Shown: one piece after another, positions 12,495 through 24,204 of the stretch
How the letters are laid out: each line of letters starts with the position of its first letter
Numbering within the stretch: the stretch's first letter is position 1
From: Hydrangea macrophylla
Lineage: Eukaryota; Streptophyta; Magnoliopsida; Cornales; Hydrangeaceae
Assembly (NCBI GenBank): GCA_033977485.1
Contig: CM066988.1
Coordinates: forward strand, 3,045,501 to 3,109,500
Direction: 5' to 3'
DNA: 64,000 bases
Notes under the pieces: generated by a model
Databases searched by the model: none
The model's input: only the letters and a program-made list of their open reading frames with translations
What the model was told of the DNA's origin: nothing
Program-made: the position numbers and the translations under genes

Positions 12495-12670
12495 ATAGCA
12501 TTGCCCCTTGTTTATGACAAGGGACTTGGACATGCCTTGCCCCTTGTGTATGACAAGGGGCTGGACTGGGTTGAACAAAAAAGGCAGGAGGGGGGGTTGC
12601 CCCTTGTTTATGACAAGGGGTTGGACTCGATTGGATAGAATGGGTGGTTGAGGGCCTTGCTTCTTGTATG
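12495..12670. repeat. Irregular repeat ttgccccttgtttatgacaag
   Basis: Three clear copies and further partial copies (12660, 12730, 12890) of ttgccccttgtNtatgacaa with variable spacers. The equivalent + strand repeat in the next TAT element is aactaggggcaaac (24230-24430). Both elements therefore carry 'gggcaa' repeats in this position. Confidence 0.7.
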
Positions 12671-12965
12671 TAAATCAATGAGTGATGAGTTTATCCAATA
12701 ATCAAACTAAACCCATGAAATGAAGGGTTTGCCCCTTGTATACAATTTGCATGAATTTCGGGATAAGGGCTTGCCCATTGTAGGGAAAGCAAAGTGCATA
12801 GGCTAGTTTGAAATCAAAGGATACTCATCAGCCAGGGATTTATCCATCACATAATTTTGATTTTAAAGCTCATGAAGAGGCTTGCCCCTAGTGTCAAGGC
12901 AAAGCAGAAACACAGGGTTCTAGGGGGACCTTGCCCCTAGTGTATAGGGCAAATGGATTTAGGTC

Positions 12966-13320
12966 AATGACTGAGACCGAACCTTTTGAGAGGTAGCCTA
13001 CATATCCCCTAGTGGGAACAGGTCAAACGTAGTTCTGAATAAGGGAGCAGGATTAAGACGATATATGACTGAGAGGCAGTGTTTTGACAATGGCAGGATC
13101 CAATGGGTGAGACCGAACCTTTTAAGAGGTTGCCTATGTATCCCCTAGTGGGAATCATGTCAAATGTAGTTCCAAACAAGGGATCGGGATTAAGACGATA
13201 TTATGACTGAGAAGCAGTGTTTTGATAATGGCAGGATCCAATGGGTGAGATTGAACCTTTTGAGAGGTTGCCTACGTATCCCCTAATGGGAATCAGGTCA
13301 GATGTAGTTCAATTATGGCA
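12966..13320. repeat. ~133 bp tandem repeat with the TAT 3' module
   Basis: Three copies (near 12970, 13104 and 13237) of 'gagaccgaaccttttgagagg' followed by 'gcctacgtatcccctagtgg' and 'gaatcaggtcaaatgtagttc'. Read on the - strand this is the GAACTAC..GACCTGATTCCC..GGGATACGTAGGC block. That block also occurs at about 23878-24012 and 28588-28625 in the element at 15704. Confidence 0.87.
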
Positions 13321-13979
13321 TGAGACTTTTGATTTTAGGCAAAGTGACCTTTCTAAGTTTGGTCAAGCTAATGAATTTCAAGACCAATCACATTTAGATC
13401 TAAGAAAGATTTGATAGAATAAGACTTGAGCTGAATCGATTTAAATTCAAAGCTAAGGTCATAACTGGTGCTCAGTGCATTTCACGATTAGGTTCGTCTT
13501 AATAAGCTTAGGTTCGCTTATGGTATAACGCCTTCACCCTCTTTTTTTTTTTCACTCCAACTTTTTCCTAGGCATCCTTTTGGGTTTTCATCCTAGCGAG
13601 CCTTTTCTATTATTCTTTTTTTTTTCTGCTCTAACTTTTGCCTAGGTGCCCTTTCAGGTTTTCAACCTAGCGAGCTTCATTTTTTTTTATTATTATTTTG
13701 CTTTTGTTTCATCCATGCGAGTCAACTCTTTGGTCCTCTTCACTTATCAATATCAGTGTCATCTAATCATATTTATCTCCAACGAATAAGGTGTATTTTC
13801 ACTTCAATTTTTTTTCACAATAGTCAATATCAATCTACGGTTGTTTTATTCTTTCCACCACGGAATAAGACGTATCTCACACTTCCCGCAATAGTCAATA
13901 TCGACCTATAGGTTTTTCATTTTCTCCCCTCTCTTCTTCTTCTTCTTTTTGTCATTCTCTATCTTTTTGCATTCCCATC
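13321..13979. other. Internal non-coding part of TAT-like element
   Basis: No gene. It includes T-rich runs and two copies of the 'taggNNcccttNNggttttca.cctagcgagc' block (13569-13603 and 13642-13676). The + strand version of this block recurs at 23401-23440 and 24048-24085 in the next element. Further on, 'cgaataaggtgtatttcac' and 'ggaataagacgtatctcac' are weak repeats. Confidence 0.65.
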
Positions 13980-15480
13980 TGATGTTGTCAATATCAAGAT
14001 ATAAAAAGTGTACTTTACTTTTCTAAGGATTTGTAGTAGTGAAAGCAAAGGTCGAACCCACAGAGATTGAATTACTACGACTCTTAATTTTAAAACCTAA
14101 ATCTAATTAATTATGAAAACGAGATTTTGATTTTGAATTTTAATAAAATTAATGAAACTAACGAAATTAAATCTAAATTATGAAAGCGGTTTAAAAGTGT
14201 TTTTATAAATATGTTTAAAGGAACCTAGGATTGCAAATCCACCACTAGCTTCATAATAGGAATATTTATGCATTCAATTAGATTATTAAGTTGGATGATA
14301 ATGGAGAATTGTAGCTACAAGCCCAATTCCTCCGTCAAGAAAATAACTATGGTTCAAGCACCAACATAATCCATCTTCGGTTAGCACGAATTATCCCACA
14401 CTAAACTAGGGTTGTGGTATAATCCGTCTAATCTAGGCATGGACTATTCGGATACTTGATAGCACAATTCAATAAAGCACCATTACATGTAAATAATCTA
14501 AACAAGCACAGCAAGTATAGATCATTGAGCACATCACAGTCAAAATAGATCTAAGACAAGAATAAACTTTGAAAGTAATGATTTAATCAATAGAAGTACG
14601 ATTTTATTATAAAAAATCCTCTAAACATGTAATCATCATCCATACATAATAAATCTAAAATAAAAAACATAAATAAAACCCTATTACTTGGCTAGGGTTT
14701 CATTGAAACCCTAGATCTAGAGTTTAGTTGTCTATAGAATTGATGAATAGCAAGAGGTTGATGGAGGAGGCCATGTGAATCCTTGGTCTTCTTCTTCTTC
14801 TCCTCCTTGCTTTTTCTCTCTTCAAAATGGCTGAAAAAAATGTATAATATAGCTGTATATTGATGTGTATAATAGTGTGTAATGATTTGTAATCCTAAAT
14901 TTGAGTTAGAATAGGATTTATATAGAGTTTGGAAGGATTTAGGAAGCTTTCCTAAGCCAAATCGCACTAAAACTGCTATATTTTGTAATCTGGACGTCAT
15001 ATGCACAAACCACCTTCACTGGGCACTTTAATTTAACAAAATACGTGTTTTTTGATTTTTGCACAGGTCGCTCGCGCGGCCCGCTCGCGCGAGGTCCTTT
15101 TTGCTGCACTGCGCGACTTTCGTAGAATTGCGATAACTTTTTGCTCGGAACTCGGATTGACTCGCCGTTTGAAGCCACGCGTCCGTAACTCAAAGATCTA
15201 CATTTTATATCTCTGGAGAAATTTCTCAAATCCAAAGTATTCTTTGTCAAAAATGCAATTTTCCGAGACTTCTACTGCATTCAGCTTTCACCGGAATCAC
15301 CGTTTGAGCCCAGAATGACTTCCAAAGCCACTAATCATTGGATTTTTGTGCATTTTCATATTAAAGCTCCAAAACCTACAAAATATAGAATTCTTATTAA
15401 AAAACAACTAATAACTACATGAAATGGGCTAACAAAGCGTATATTTAGGACTTTAAACGGCAACTATTCATCGCCGATCA
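13980..15480 (-). repeat. Solo LTR, family S copy 1
   Basis: On the - strand the block starts tgatcggcgatg and ends ttgacaacatca (TG...CA). It is flanked by an exact 5 bp target duplication, CCATC (13975-13979 and 15481-15485). It matches the copy at 25824-27158 in the opposite orientation, sharing the 3' block 'tctgtgggttcgacc' and the plant-gene-like stretch around 14690. It is ~166 bp longer than that copy. A CpG-rich patch (ctcgcgcggcccgctcgcgc) lies near 15071-15090. The ctctgtgggttcgacc block suggests an Athila-like gypsy family, but that is inference. Confidence 0.9.
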
Positions 15481-15485
15481 CCATC

Positions 15486-15703
15486 CACCCCTTTTCTTTT
15501 CTCCCTTTCCATTTCTTTCTTTCTCTATCCTTTTCTTTTCTTTCTTTTACCCTCCCTGTTCTACCCTTCTCCGAGTCCACAGGTTTTGGAAAGTAAGTAT
15601 TGACACGCTTCCTTCTTTATTTTATTGATAACTTTTGAGGTTTAAGAAGTTTTTCCACATGGACAATTTTTCTATTTCTCTTCTATTTTTTTCTCAAGCA
15701 AAG
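15486..15703. other. Short remainder of the TAT-like internal region
   Basis: The 218 bp between the solo LTR and the large TAT element are pyrimidine-rich (tttctttc runs). They contain no gene. They should join to sequence at 32984 in the ancestral chromosome, since both junctions carry CAAAG. Confidence 0.6.
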
Positions 15704-15993
15704 TGTAGACACCCCATTTTGTCGGCTATCATATTTAGGAGACCCATAGCTTGGTGGTTCACAATGATCAAAAAAGACTCAAAAGGACTCCTGGAAGTTG
15801 GTTCTATTTCTCGAAATACTCAGAATGACCAAAATGCCCCTGAAAGCCCGAAAACTCTCAGATTTGGACCAAAAGTGCTGGAAACATGCTATGTCGTAAG
15901 AAAAGTAAGAAAATAAATTTTTAAGTAAAATCAGAAGAAATCGTCAGCTCCTAGAAACCCCCGGAAGACCCGAAAATTCCCGGAAAGTCCCCG

Positions 15994-16180
15994 TTGACCA
16001 GGTTTGACCAAGTTTGACCAAAATTGTCCAAATTCGCCGAGATCATTCTAGATCATGTGGAAAGTATTAAAATGAGTTTTAAAAGAAGATCGCATGAAAA
16101 CGTCAGCTCCTGGGAGCTCCTAAAGGTTTCTAGAACTTCCCGAGAATCCTAGGTTTGACCAGTTTGACCAAAATTTGACG
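15994..16180 (+). promoter_or_regulatory. W-box cluster in 5' LTR
   Basis: TTGACC occurs at 15994, 16004, 16014, 16155 and 16164, plus TTGACG at 16175, all on the + strand about 560-740 bp before the TATA box. TTGAC[C/T] is the core recognised by WRKY transcription factors. Binding and stress induction are inferred. Confidence 0.5.
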
Positions 16181-16735
16181 TTGAAACCGGAGCACTGTAA
16201 TAATTTTCAAACATTTTTCATAGATACTAGAGGTCAATAGCTTTCCAACGGTATATCACACACAATTTTCAGATTTAAAACGAGTTTATAATGAATTTCC
16301 GAAGGCGAAAAAGGCGATCAAATTGGCTTTTATCACAAATACCGCAAAACTTTTCAAAGTGACCTATCTCTGAAATTTTTTTTTAAATGTAAAATAGACT
16401 CCATTACCTTTCCAACGGTATATCACAACCTCAATTTGGAGTTCGTATGCATTTTCTGTGAATTTTGGAAGAAATATGGCCTTTTCGCGAATACCGAAAC
16501 CTCTGGGGGCCTAAACAGGATTATCCAGACAATTGAGGAGCACTGCCGCCGCGGCCCTGGCCCACTGCCGCCGCGGCACTCTCTCCCAGAACAGTCCACT
16601 TTTGTAATTTATTTTGGTGGTCCAATTTGATATATTAGAAATCAAAACGACGTAGTTTTGGTTCCCAGCTTATTTTGGACCAATGGGAGACCATTTTAAA
16701 CTTTTTAAAACTCCATTTACCATCCCTCCTTTGCC

Positions 16736-16743
16736 TATAAAAG
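16736..16743 (+). promoter_or_regulatory. TATA box of TAT 5' LTR
   Basis: TATAAAAG sits in gcctataaaagaagcc, ~50 bp after CCAATGG. The same site is at 29857-29864 in the 3' LTR. Transcription of the element probably starts ~30 bp downstream. Confidence 0.6.
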
Positions 16744-17264
16744 AAGCCATTTACTTCCATTTAGGGAGGGACATGGAAGCTTAGAGAGAGCTTAGGAAGA
16801 AACTCTAGAGAAATATAGAGAGAAAGAGAAGTAGTAGTCTTCTTCTTCCATTTTTTCCAATCAAAGTGAGTTTTAATCTTATTTTCTTCCATCACCTCTC
16901 ATATACTCCACATTCAAATCATCTCCAACCACCATTCTTGAGTATCTATGAGATAGGAAGCTACTTCCATGTCCAAATGTCAACACATATGAGTGAAACA
17001 CCAAGCTACAAATCCAATATCTCAATGAATATCAACTATTGATTGCTATTTGAATGTTTGTTTACTTTGATGTTCATCTCTCTCTTAACCTCATTTCTTT
17101 TGACTTTTCTTTGATTATTTAGTTGTTCATCATCATCTAGATTACATGTTGTTTGAGGAGAGTGAATCCTTATGGATAGTAGCTCTTGACCTCAAAGACA
17201 TGTTTGATGGATGATGATTCTCCCTTCAATACATTCATATGTATTCTTGAAGTCATATTCTCAA

Positions 17265-19000
17265 ACAAAACTATGTTTGTGCAAATAATATTGGGAGTTC
17301 TTTGATGATTCAAGGTTGGATGAGGTTCTAAGTGGTCACATGGTCATCTCAAGAGTTTAAGTTCATACTTTGAACATCTATTTCAAAACCCCCAATCAAG
17401 AACTCAAACTCTATTTCAAAACCCAAATTCATTTTCTTCAAGAATGATCCAAAACAGTGAGCTGTTCAGATTCAAAGATTTGTTTTGAATTAAATACTTG
17501 AGTTATGATGATGAAACCACTTGGAAAATCTTTCTAAGACATCATAGTTTGTCTCCAATTTTTTCCATCAATTATAGAGATGTGAAAGTATAATTTTTGG
17601 ATTTAAGAAGTTCATATTCATAATCTGCCTCTATTCTCACAGAATGTTTACCTGACTTCTTGCACTTATTCTGGATGTTTCGTCACTGTACATATATCTT
17701 TTATATTTTTTTTTATGAAACTTGAGTGTCTTAGGAAACTTTTGGTATATAATGGGTCATCATAAACCATTTCTTTGATTTATGAAAAATCATACAAAAT
17801 CAGTCAACAGTGCAGCTTTGTTTCTGAGTCATGTGTACATTCTTATTTATTTCTTTTAATCTGTGATAGTTTTTGAGGTTTGGCTTTTTGGATTGTTTTC
17901 TAGACATAATAAGGATGATCTCTGATTTTTCTCACATTTTCCTAGGCATGTTTGATCTCCCATTATGATGTTATAAAGTAATGCATACAGTCTGTCCAGT
18001 ATTCACAGCATGTCATTTTTTGACTTTCACACTTTGATGCAACACTCTCTTGTATCTAGATGAACCCATATCCCATGAACATGTTCTTTACCACTTTTAG
18101 CATGCTATATCATATCATTTATCATCTATCCTCTCATGTATCATACTCCCATAGGTTCTTGAGTTTGGTTTCCAAATAAAATCATGTTTTGCAAATACTT
18201 GGGAAGTTCTTGAAATGAGTTAGGAATTGATATTCCAAGTGGTTAGATTATTCATCCAAGTTCTGGAAGTATACTTTCAAAACCCCCATTTCAAAATCCC
18301 CCTCTTAAACCCCTCATTTTGATTTCAAGAAATAAACCTTCTTTTTGTCAAAACCCTCAAAACAGTGAGTCATTTAACTTCAAGGAATTATTTTGAGTTC
18401 AATACTCAATGTATGAATGCAAGACCACTTGGAAAGTCTTTCTAACTCATTATAGAACATCCATGATTTTTGGCTTGACTTGGAAGCACTTGAAAAGGGT
18501 CCATTCTTGCCCAAACATTCTCTCCAGATATTCTGTTTTTGCTGTCACAGCAGCTTGGTCTACTTTCAACTTGTTTTACAGAAAACATTTCCAAACAGAG
18601 TGGTCCTAACTTGTTTTTTCCTTAAACTTCAATGTCTTAGGGAACTTTCTGTATAAAATGGGCATCTAGATCATTTGTTTCCATTTTCTAAGATTTTCTA
18701 ACATTTCAGTCGACAGTACGAACTCTGTTTCTGAGTAACCTCCATTGGTCATATGATTTCTCTCAATCTGTAATAGTTATTAAAGATTGGCTTTTTGGGT
18801 TGTGTTCTAGACACAATAAGGAAGATCTCCATAAACAATCATGCATTGAAAACATTCCTAACCCCTCTTTTCAATTTTCAAAAGATATAGTTACTGTTCT
18901 GTCCACTATTCACAGCAAGCACATTTTAACTTTCATTCTTTGATTTGCTGCTTACATGCACTCCAAATTAGCTCATGTCTTAGGAAGTAGTTCATACTAC
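17265..19000 (+). repeat. Ancient ~0.9 kb tandem duplication inside the LTR
   Basis: The stretch from ~17265 to ~18150 resembles ~18165 to ~19000 in order. Shared blocks are 'tttgcaaata..tgggNagttctt', 'actttcaaaaccccc', 'aaaacagtgag', 'gtNtataatgggNcat', 'ttggctttttggNttgt' and 'ctagacataataaggatgat'. The halves are clearly diverged, so the duplication predates the current insertion. It is present in both LTRs. Confidence 0.75.
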
Positions 19001-19860
19001 ATTTGTACATATTCCATGATGATTTCATTCATTCATTCATACACATTCTAGACTTCTAAGTCATTCTAGGAATCCATGAACACAAAGCACACTACAACCT
19101 TGGCACATTTTAGATACATACATTGCATCCATGCAAAGATTTGGGGCTTTTGTGATTCCTAATCTAAGAAGATTATAAGGAATGATCATGATCACACGTT
19201 CATGCTTCCCCTCGATCTAATCCTCCTTTCTCATCCGTCCCGGGGATTGAGAGATCTTCTTTTCTCAAAGATTAACATGCATCGTGCTAGCTTGCTAAGC
19301 ATATTTTGATTTCTTTGATTATTTGTTTCAAGAACAATTCATGTCCCCTTTAGATTAGGGAAACTTTAATTACTTGATACGTGATTAGACGATTTTTCCT
19401 AGGTTTATTTGTGTGATTTTTTACTTTACATTGTATGATATTTGACTTAGATCTTATGAATGATATTTTATCTTTAGATCTTCCATTTCAAGTTTCTTAT
19501 GTGGTGTAATATACTATCATAGTATTAATTGTCGAACCATACATAGTATAAGATGATTATTTGGATGCTAATTAAGGCCCGTCGAAAGACGGGGCGAGTT
19601 GAGGGTGTTTTAGTCGCGACAAAGGCTCCTTCCTCTCTCGTACCAAAACCCCGAGCCAAGTTCTTTGGTTATGAAGGGCCGGTGCCCTTTATCCGTTTGG
19701 GTGAGTCAAAATTAGGTTTCTTGGTTCCTTAAAGACCAAGTGGCGACTCTGTATCTGTTTTTAATGGACCATTTTCTTCCTTTGATCCAAATCAAATTTC
19801 AAACAAATCTAAAATCAAACGAAATCAAAACGAGAGGTGGAATCCCGCGTGTCCACAATC

Positions 19861-19878
19861 TGGCGACTCTGCTGGGGA
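19861..19878 (+). other. Primer binding site
   Basis: TGGCGACTCTGCTGGGGA begins three bases after the 5' LTR. This is the PBS form seen in plant Ogre/TAT elements, complementary to the 3' end of a tRNA (tRNA-Arg in Ogre). Confidence 0.85.
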
Positions 19879-21438
19879 TATTTTTTTATTTTCAAAACAA
19901 AATAATACAGAGGTTTGACTCATAAGAAGCATCCTTAAAATCATCTTTTTACTGTGTTTGGTTCACCGCATTGCACTTCTGCATTTCTCCTCCGACTGTG
20001 TCTGAAACGCGGCGCTGACATTGTTCAGGTCTTGCTGTGCCAGGGCACAAGTCACCGTTGATACTGTACCTTCCAAGGTATATCAAAAAGAGTAAAAACT
20101 TCCGTACTGTCTCTCTGACGGTATATTGGAACTCTCGTCAACGGACCCTCTTTGACTAAACCCAGCCTTTGCATATAGATTCCTGTAGAACCTTTTATAG
20201 GACTGTTCATTTATCTTTTCAGATAGGACAATGTGATACAACTGCTGTATGCCCTGACGGGATTACCTGCGCGGTGTAGACGCTTATGTGGCATAGAACA
20301 GAACCTCTTTCCTATGATTCCCAAGGCAATCACTCACATGTGACCACATTGAGTTAACTTGCCTAGGCACCATGATAAGGATGTCTGCTACATGCTCACA
20401 AAGATATACACCGCAAACCTTGTTTGTTGGTCCTGAGACATAGGAGTATGAAAACTTGCTAGACAGTATGATCACCATCATCACCTATTCTCGTCGTATA
20501 TCCCTATTTCTTCCAGAAACTCTACCCAACTCATCAAGATATCCCTGTTTCTCCTAGGAACTCTGTCCGAATCACCCAGATTTCCTAGAAATCCCTATTT
20601 CTCTCCAGAATACCCAGAAACCTCAATTTTTCTTAGAAACTCCGATATACTTGTTTCTCCCAGAAACTCTGTCCGACTTACCCACTTATACCTATTTGCC
20701 CAGAAGCTCTGTCCAAATCTCTCAGATTACCCAGAAATCTCAATTTCTCTCAGAAACTCCGGTATACTTGTTTTTCCCAGAAACTCTGTCCAACTTACCC
20801 AAATTTTCATATTTTCCCATAAGCTCTATCCAAATCTCCAAGATTTCCCAAAAATTCTAGCAACTCCATCCAAACTTTCCAAAAATGCCTAGATGTACCA
20901 ATTTCTCCCAGAAATTCTGATTTCCCAATTTCTCCTAGAAGCTCAGTCCAAATCAACCAGAAATCCCTATTTCTCCTAGAAACTCAAATGACTTCTAGAA
21001 ATTTCTCCGAATCTTCCAAATCCCCGTTTCTCCCAGAAACTCTGTCCGAAATTCCCGGAGTATCCCGGAAATCCCTGTTATCCCTTAGTGATCACACTGG
21101 AAAGTATGGTTAGCACACTCTGTATGGCTAGGACCTTATTTGTTTAGCTGCTATCTGTTAGAAGTAGGACCATTATATAGATTAGGGCTTATATCCGCAT
21201 GCTTGTCTTATTTGCATACACCATTCCTATCAGTCTGCACGCACTGTCTCAGTCAGTCTGTACACAAGTCTGTCCATACCTGTCACTGTCACTATTTGTC
21301 TGATTGCCTCTATCAGAATCTGATACACTTCTCCTCTCGAATCTGTAGGTTTGTATAGATTCCCAAAGTCAGCCACTGGGACGGGTTGGAAGTTTAAACA
21401 GTCGTTTAGTCAAGATCTGCCCGCCAAGTTACTTCAGC
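19879..21438 (+). other. Leader of TAT element with tandem repeats
   Basis: This 1.56 kb leader has no credible gene. From about 20510 to 21075 it is a degenerate tandem repeat built on 'cccagaaactctgtcc', with a better-defined ~117 bp period at 20640-20870. The ORFs here follow that repeat. Confidence 0.75.
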
Positions 21439-22714
21439 ATGAATCAAGAAGAATTGGAAAATAAGGTCACTGTGTTGGGAACAACCATAAGCCAGTAATC
21501 TGATCGCCTGGCCCAAATTTTGAGTTTCATGGAAGTACTGAAACAACAACAGCCACAGTACCCACCTGGTTTCCTACCACAACCAGGGTTCATACCACCA
21601 CCACCGCCTGGGTTTGGACAGCCTCCCGAGAATAATGGGGAAGAAGACTGGTTTCAAGGGGTCCCGCCGCTTGCATATGAGAAGAAGCTCCAGGAGAAAA
21701 TAGATAAAGTTGACAAGCTTGAAAGTGTGTTGAGGAAGAGCAAAGGGGTTGATGATTACATGTTAGACCTGGAAGGCCTCTTTGAGCCCATCAAGCTAAG
21801 GCTGCCCGAGAACTTCAAAATGCCTGAAATTGACCGTTTTGATGGAATAGGGAATCCAAAAAGTCACATCAAGTTGTGCATGAGCATCTTTCAATCGATG
21901 GGCTGCACTTATGAGCACATTGCGATGTTGTTCCCGCAAACCCTTAAGAATGCCGCACTATCCTGGTTCCTAACCCTTGAAGCCTCCAAGACCCGAGTCT
22001 GGGAAGACATTGCTAGAACTTTTATTGATCACTACTCTTACAACCAAGAGTTTGATATCACCATCCGGGATCTAGAGACTACTAGGCAGAACTTCAATGA
22101 GTCCTTCACTGCGTTCTTGAGCAGATGGAGGAATAAAGTAGGTCAAATGATCCACAGACCTGTTGAGAAAGAGCAAGTACGTATGCTGGTCAAGAACATG
22201 CAACCAGTATATCATGACAAGCTATTCTACCAATCCATCTCCACATTCGAAGAGCTATTTAAAATAGGCACCAGAATAGAGAATGCCATCAGAGAAGGAA
22301 AGTTCAAAAAGGATGAACCCCAACATCAGTCCAAGAGACCTAACTACTCCCTGGACTCCCCGGATATCAATGCACTTAGCAACCAATCAATGGCTTACGC
22401 CCTTCGTCCATACCAGTCCATTCCGCCAAATCGCCCAAAAGGCCTTTCGCGAATTCTCCAAACTTGATGTTCCTCTTTCCACAGCCTTGGACCACCTACT
22501 CAAAAAGGACCACCTGCAGCTCCTCCCTCATAAGCCGCTACCAGATCCTATGCCCTCCCACTACAACATGAGCCTACGATGTGCTTATCACCAAAATCTA
22601 GGCCATACCCCCGATCAGTGCATCCGCCTCCGCCATGACATTCAGAACCTTATAGAAGATGTCCCCTATCCTAATCCCATTTACTATCTTGGCTTGGACC
22701 AACCGATCGAATGA
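21439..22714 (+). pseudogene. TAT-type gag (one stop, one frameshift)
   Basis: The ATG at 21439 is in frame with the long open segment ending at 22467, apart from a TAA at 21496-21498 (codon 20). The product begins with a proline-rich stretch (PPGFLPQPGFIPPPPPGFG, near 21560-21620). It continues with a retrotransposon gag domain whose blocks are PENFKMPEIDRFDGIGNPKSH, LSWFLTLE and FNESFTAFLSRWRNK. A frameshift near 22440 moves the reading to the 22283-22714 frame. That part carries a degenerate zinc-finger-like pattern (RCAYHQNLGHTPDQC) before the stop at 22714. Pol would be expected next, but none follows. Coding proteins of this group normally continue as Gag-Pol. Confidence 0.88.
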
Positions 22715-24199
22715 TTCCTTCCGTTGATGCTAATGAATGTTGAAGCTACGCAGTAAAGTGATGGTGTTTGGAACTTCTGCTAAAAAATAGAATAAGAATA
22801 ATAAATGGGTCGCAAAGACACTCCATTTGAGACCGGGTCGAGTCAAGTTGAGTCTGTTCTATGTTCTGAGTCCATTTCAATTCTAGTCTTGTGATCGAGT
22901 CTGTCTGTCATCGAGTTGTTAATAAGTCTGTAAACCTTCTCTATTGATGGAATGAAATCTCATTTTGCTTAATCTGATGTGCCTAGTCATAAATGAATGA
23001 ATCACTAACTTGAAGTGTCACTTTTCAAATTACCATGGATATTACTCTGCTAATAATTTTTCTACAACAAAACAAAAAAAGAATCCTGAAAGGTTAAAGT
23101 CGATTTCACGCTGACACTGATGAAGAGCTGAAATTTGAATAGTCTTACTTTAGGAATTTAAAGATGCTCTTGCCTAAATCTTAAAAAGACATACTTGAAA
23201 CTGACTTGGGGCTTGCCCAACACCCTTTTTCCACCATTTCGAAGCCTTAAGCCCAATCTAATTGGGAGCCACGCAATCTGTCCGATTGAAAGCAATGCAA
23301 ACTTAGCCCTTGATGGTAGCCAAACATTTCAGTGAGTTTCATCTCCACTTTAAAAAAAAACAAAAAAAAAAGAAAGAAAAAGAAAAGAAAAGAAAAGAAA
23401 AAGCTCGCTAGGTTGAAAACCCGAAAGGGCACCTAGGCAAAAGTTAGAGCTGAAAAAGGTGTTGATTTCCAAAATCTGACCCTAGCCAGTCAAAATGTTG
23501 GAGAAAATTTTGATGAAAAAAATGAGAGAATCATACGCTTTAAGATACATCTTAAGAACGTGCCAAGATCACATTTCAAAAGGCACGGAATGACCACAAA
23601 TAAATTCCAAGAGCTGACATGCACATTCTGGAATTCTGAGATTGCGATTGAAAGATCTCACAAGAATCGACTACATTAAAAAGCAAAATTAACTGGCTAG
23701 GCGAAAGTGAAAAGGATCAATCCTCAAAACAAAACAAAAAGAAAAAGAAAAAGAAAAGAAAGGGAGATTGAAACTGAATCCTTTTATTCAAAGCTACCAC
23801 AAGTGGCTCAAGTTTGAACTTATTTGACGATTGGTTTGAGAAACCCTCATATCCAATTTCTTTCAAGACCTTGCCTTGAACTACGCTCGACCTGATTCCC
23901 ACTCGGGGATACGTAGGCAACCGCATCGGTTCGGTCTACACCATCAATATTAACCCCTCTTCTTTAAAGGTCCTGGCCCAAACTACGTTGGACCTGATCC
24001 CCGCTCGGAGGTACGAAAGCAGACTTTCAAAAAGAAAAGAAGGATGGCTCGCTAGGTCGAAAATCCGAAAGGACGCCTAGGCAAAAATTAGAGTTAAATC
24101 CAAGGTGAGCAATAACAAATGAGAGAAAAGAGCTTGCTAGGTCATCTCACTGGTGTCTAGACAAAAGTTATGAGCATTTGAGAGATTAAAGTCACGGTC
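22715..24199 (+). other. 3' non-coding region of TAT element, part 1
   Basis: No pol-like frame in any of the six frames. Conserved modules are two gctcgctaggt..gaaaa..ccgaaagg..cctaggcaaaa blocks (23401-23445 and 24048-24092) and two GACCTGATYCCC blocks (about 23878-23925 and 23971-24012). The same modules occur in reverse in the minus-strand element at 12966-13680. A purine-rich stretch lies at 23350-23400 and another near 23730-23765. Confidence 0.7.
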
Positions 24200-24204
24200 C
24201 ATGC

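Larger units (their letters stand above)
7151..15703 (-). mobile_element. TAT/Ogre-like gypsy element, 3' half, interrupted by a solo LTR
   Basis: Read on the - strand: internal non-coding sequence, then PPT at 9587-9604, then a 2436 bp LTR ending at 7151. The - strand LTR starts with tgtagacaccctatttt, close to the start of the TAT element at 15704, and contains an aagtggcgactct block also present in that element. Its internal region has the same 3' repeat modules (GACCTGATTCCC / GGGATACGTAGGC, and 'CGCTAGGT..GAAAA..CC..AAGG') as the 15704 element. No gag or pol was recognised. The 5' part is cut by the element at 15704, and its 5' LTR is not visible. Confidence 0.78.
15704..19857 (+). repeat. 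5' LTR of the gag-only TAT element (4154 bp)
   Basis: It starts tgtagacaccccattttgtc and ends gcgtgtccaca, and repeats at 28788-32978. It contains W-box clusters (15994-16180), two GCCGCCGCGG blocks near 16545-16575, a CCAAT (16679-16683) and a TATA box (16736-16743). It also holds an old internal duplication of ~0.9 kb (17265-19000) and a U5 region with aagtggcgactctg at 19737-19750. The short ORFs inside have no recognisable product. Confidence 0.93.

Noticed and set aside
14692..15318. Three ORFs of 88-104 residues in the first solo LTR
   Set aside because: They fall entirely within an LTR bounded by a perfect target duplication. No domain was recognised.
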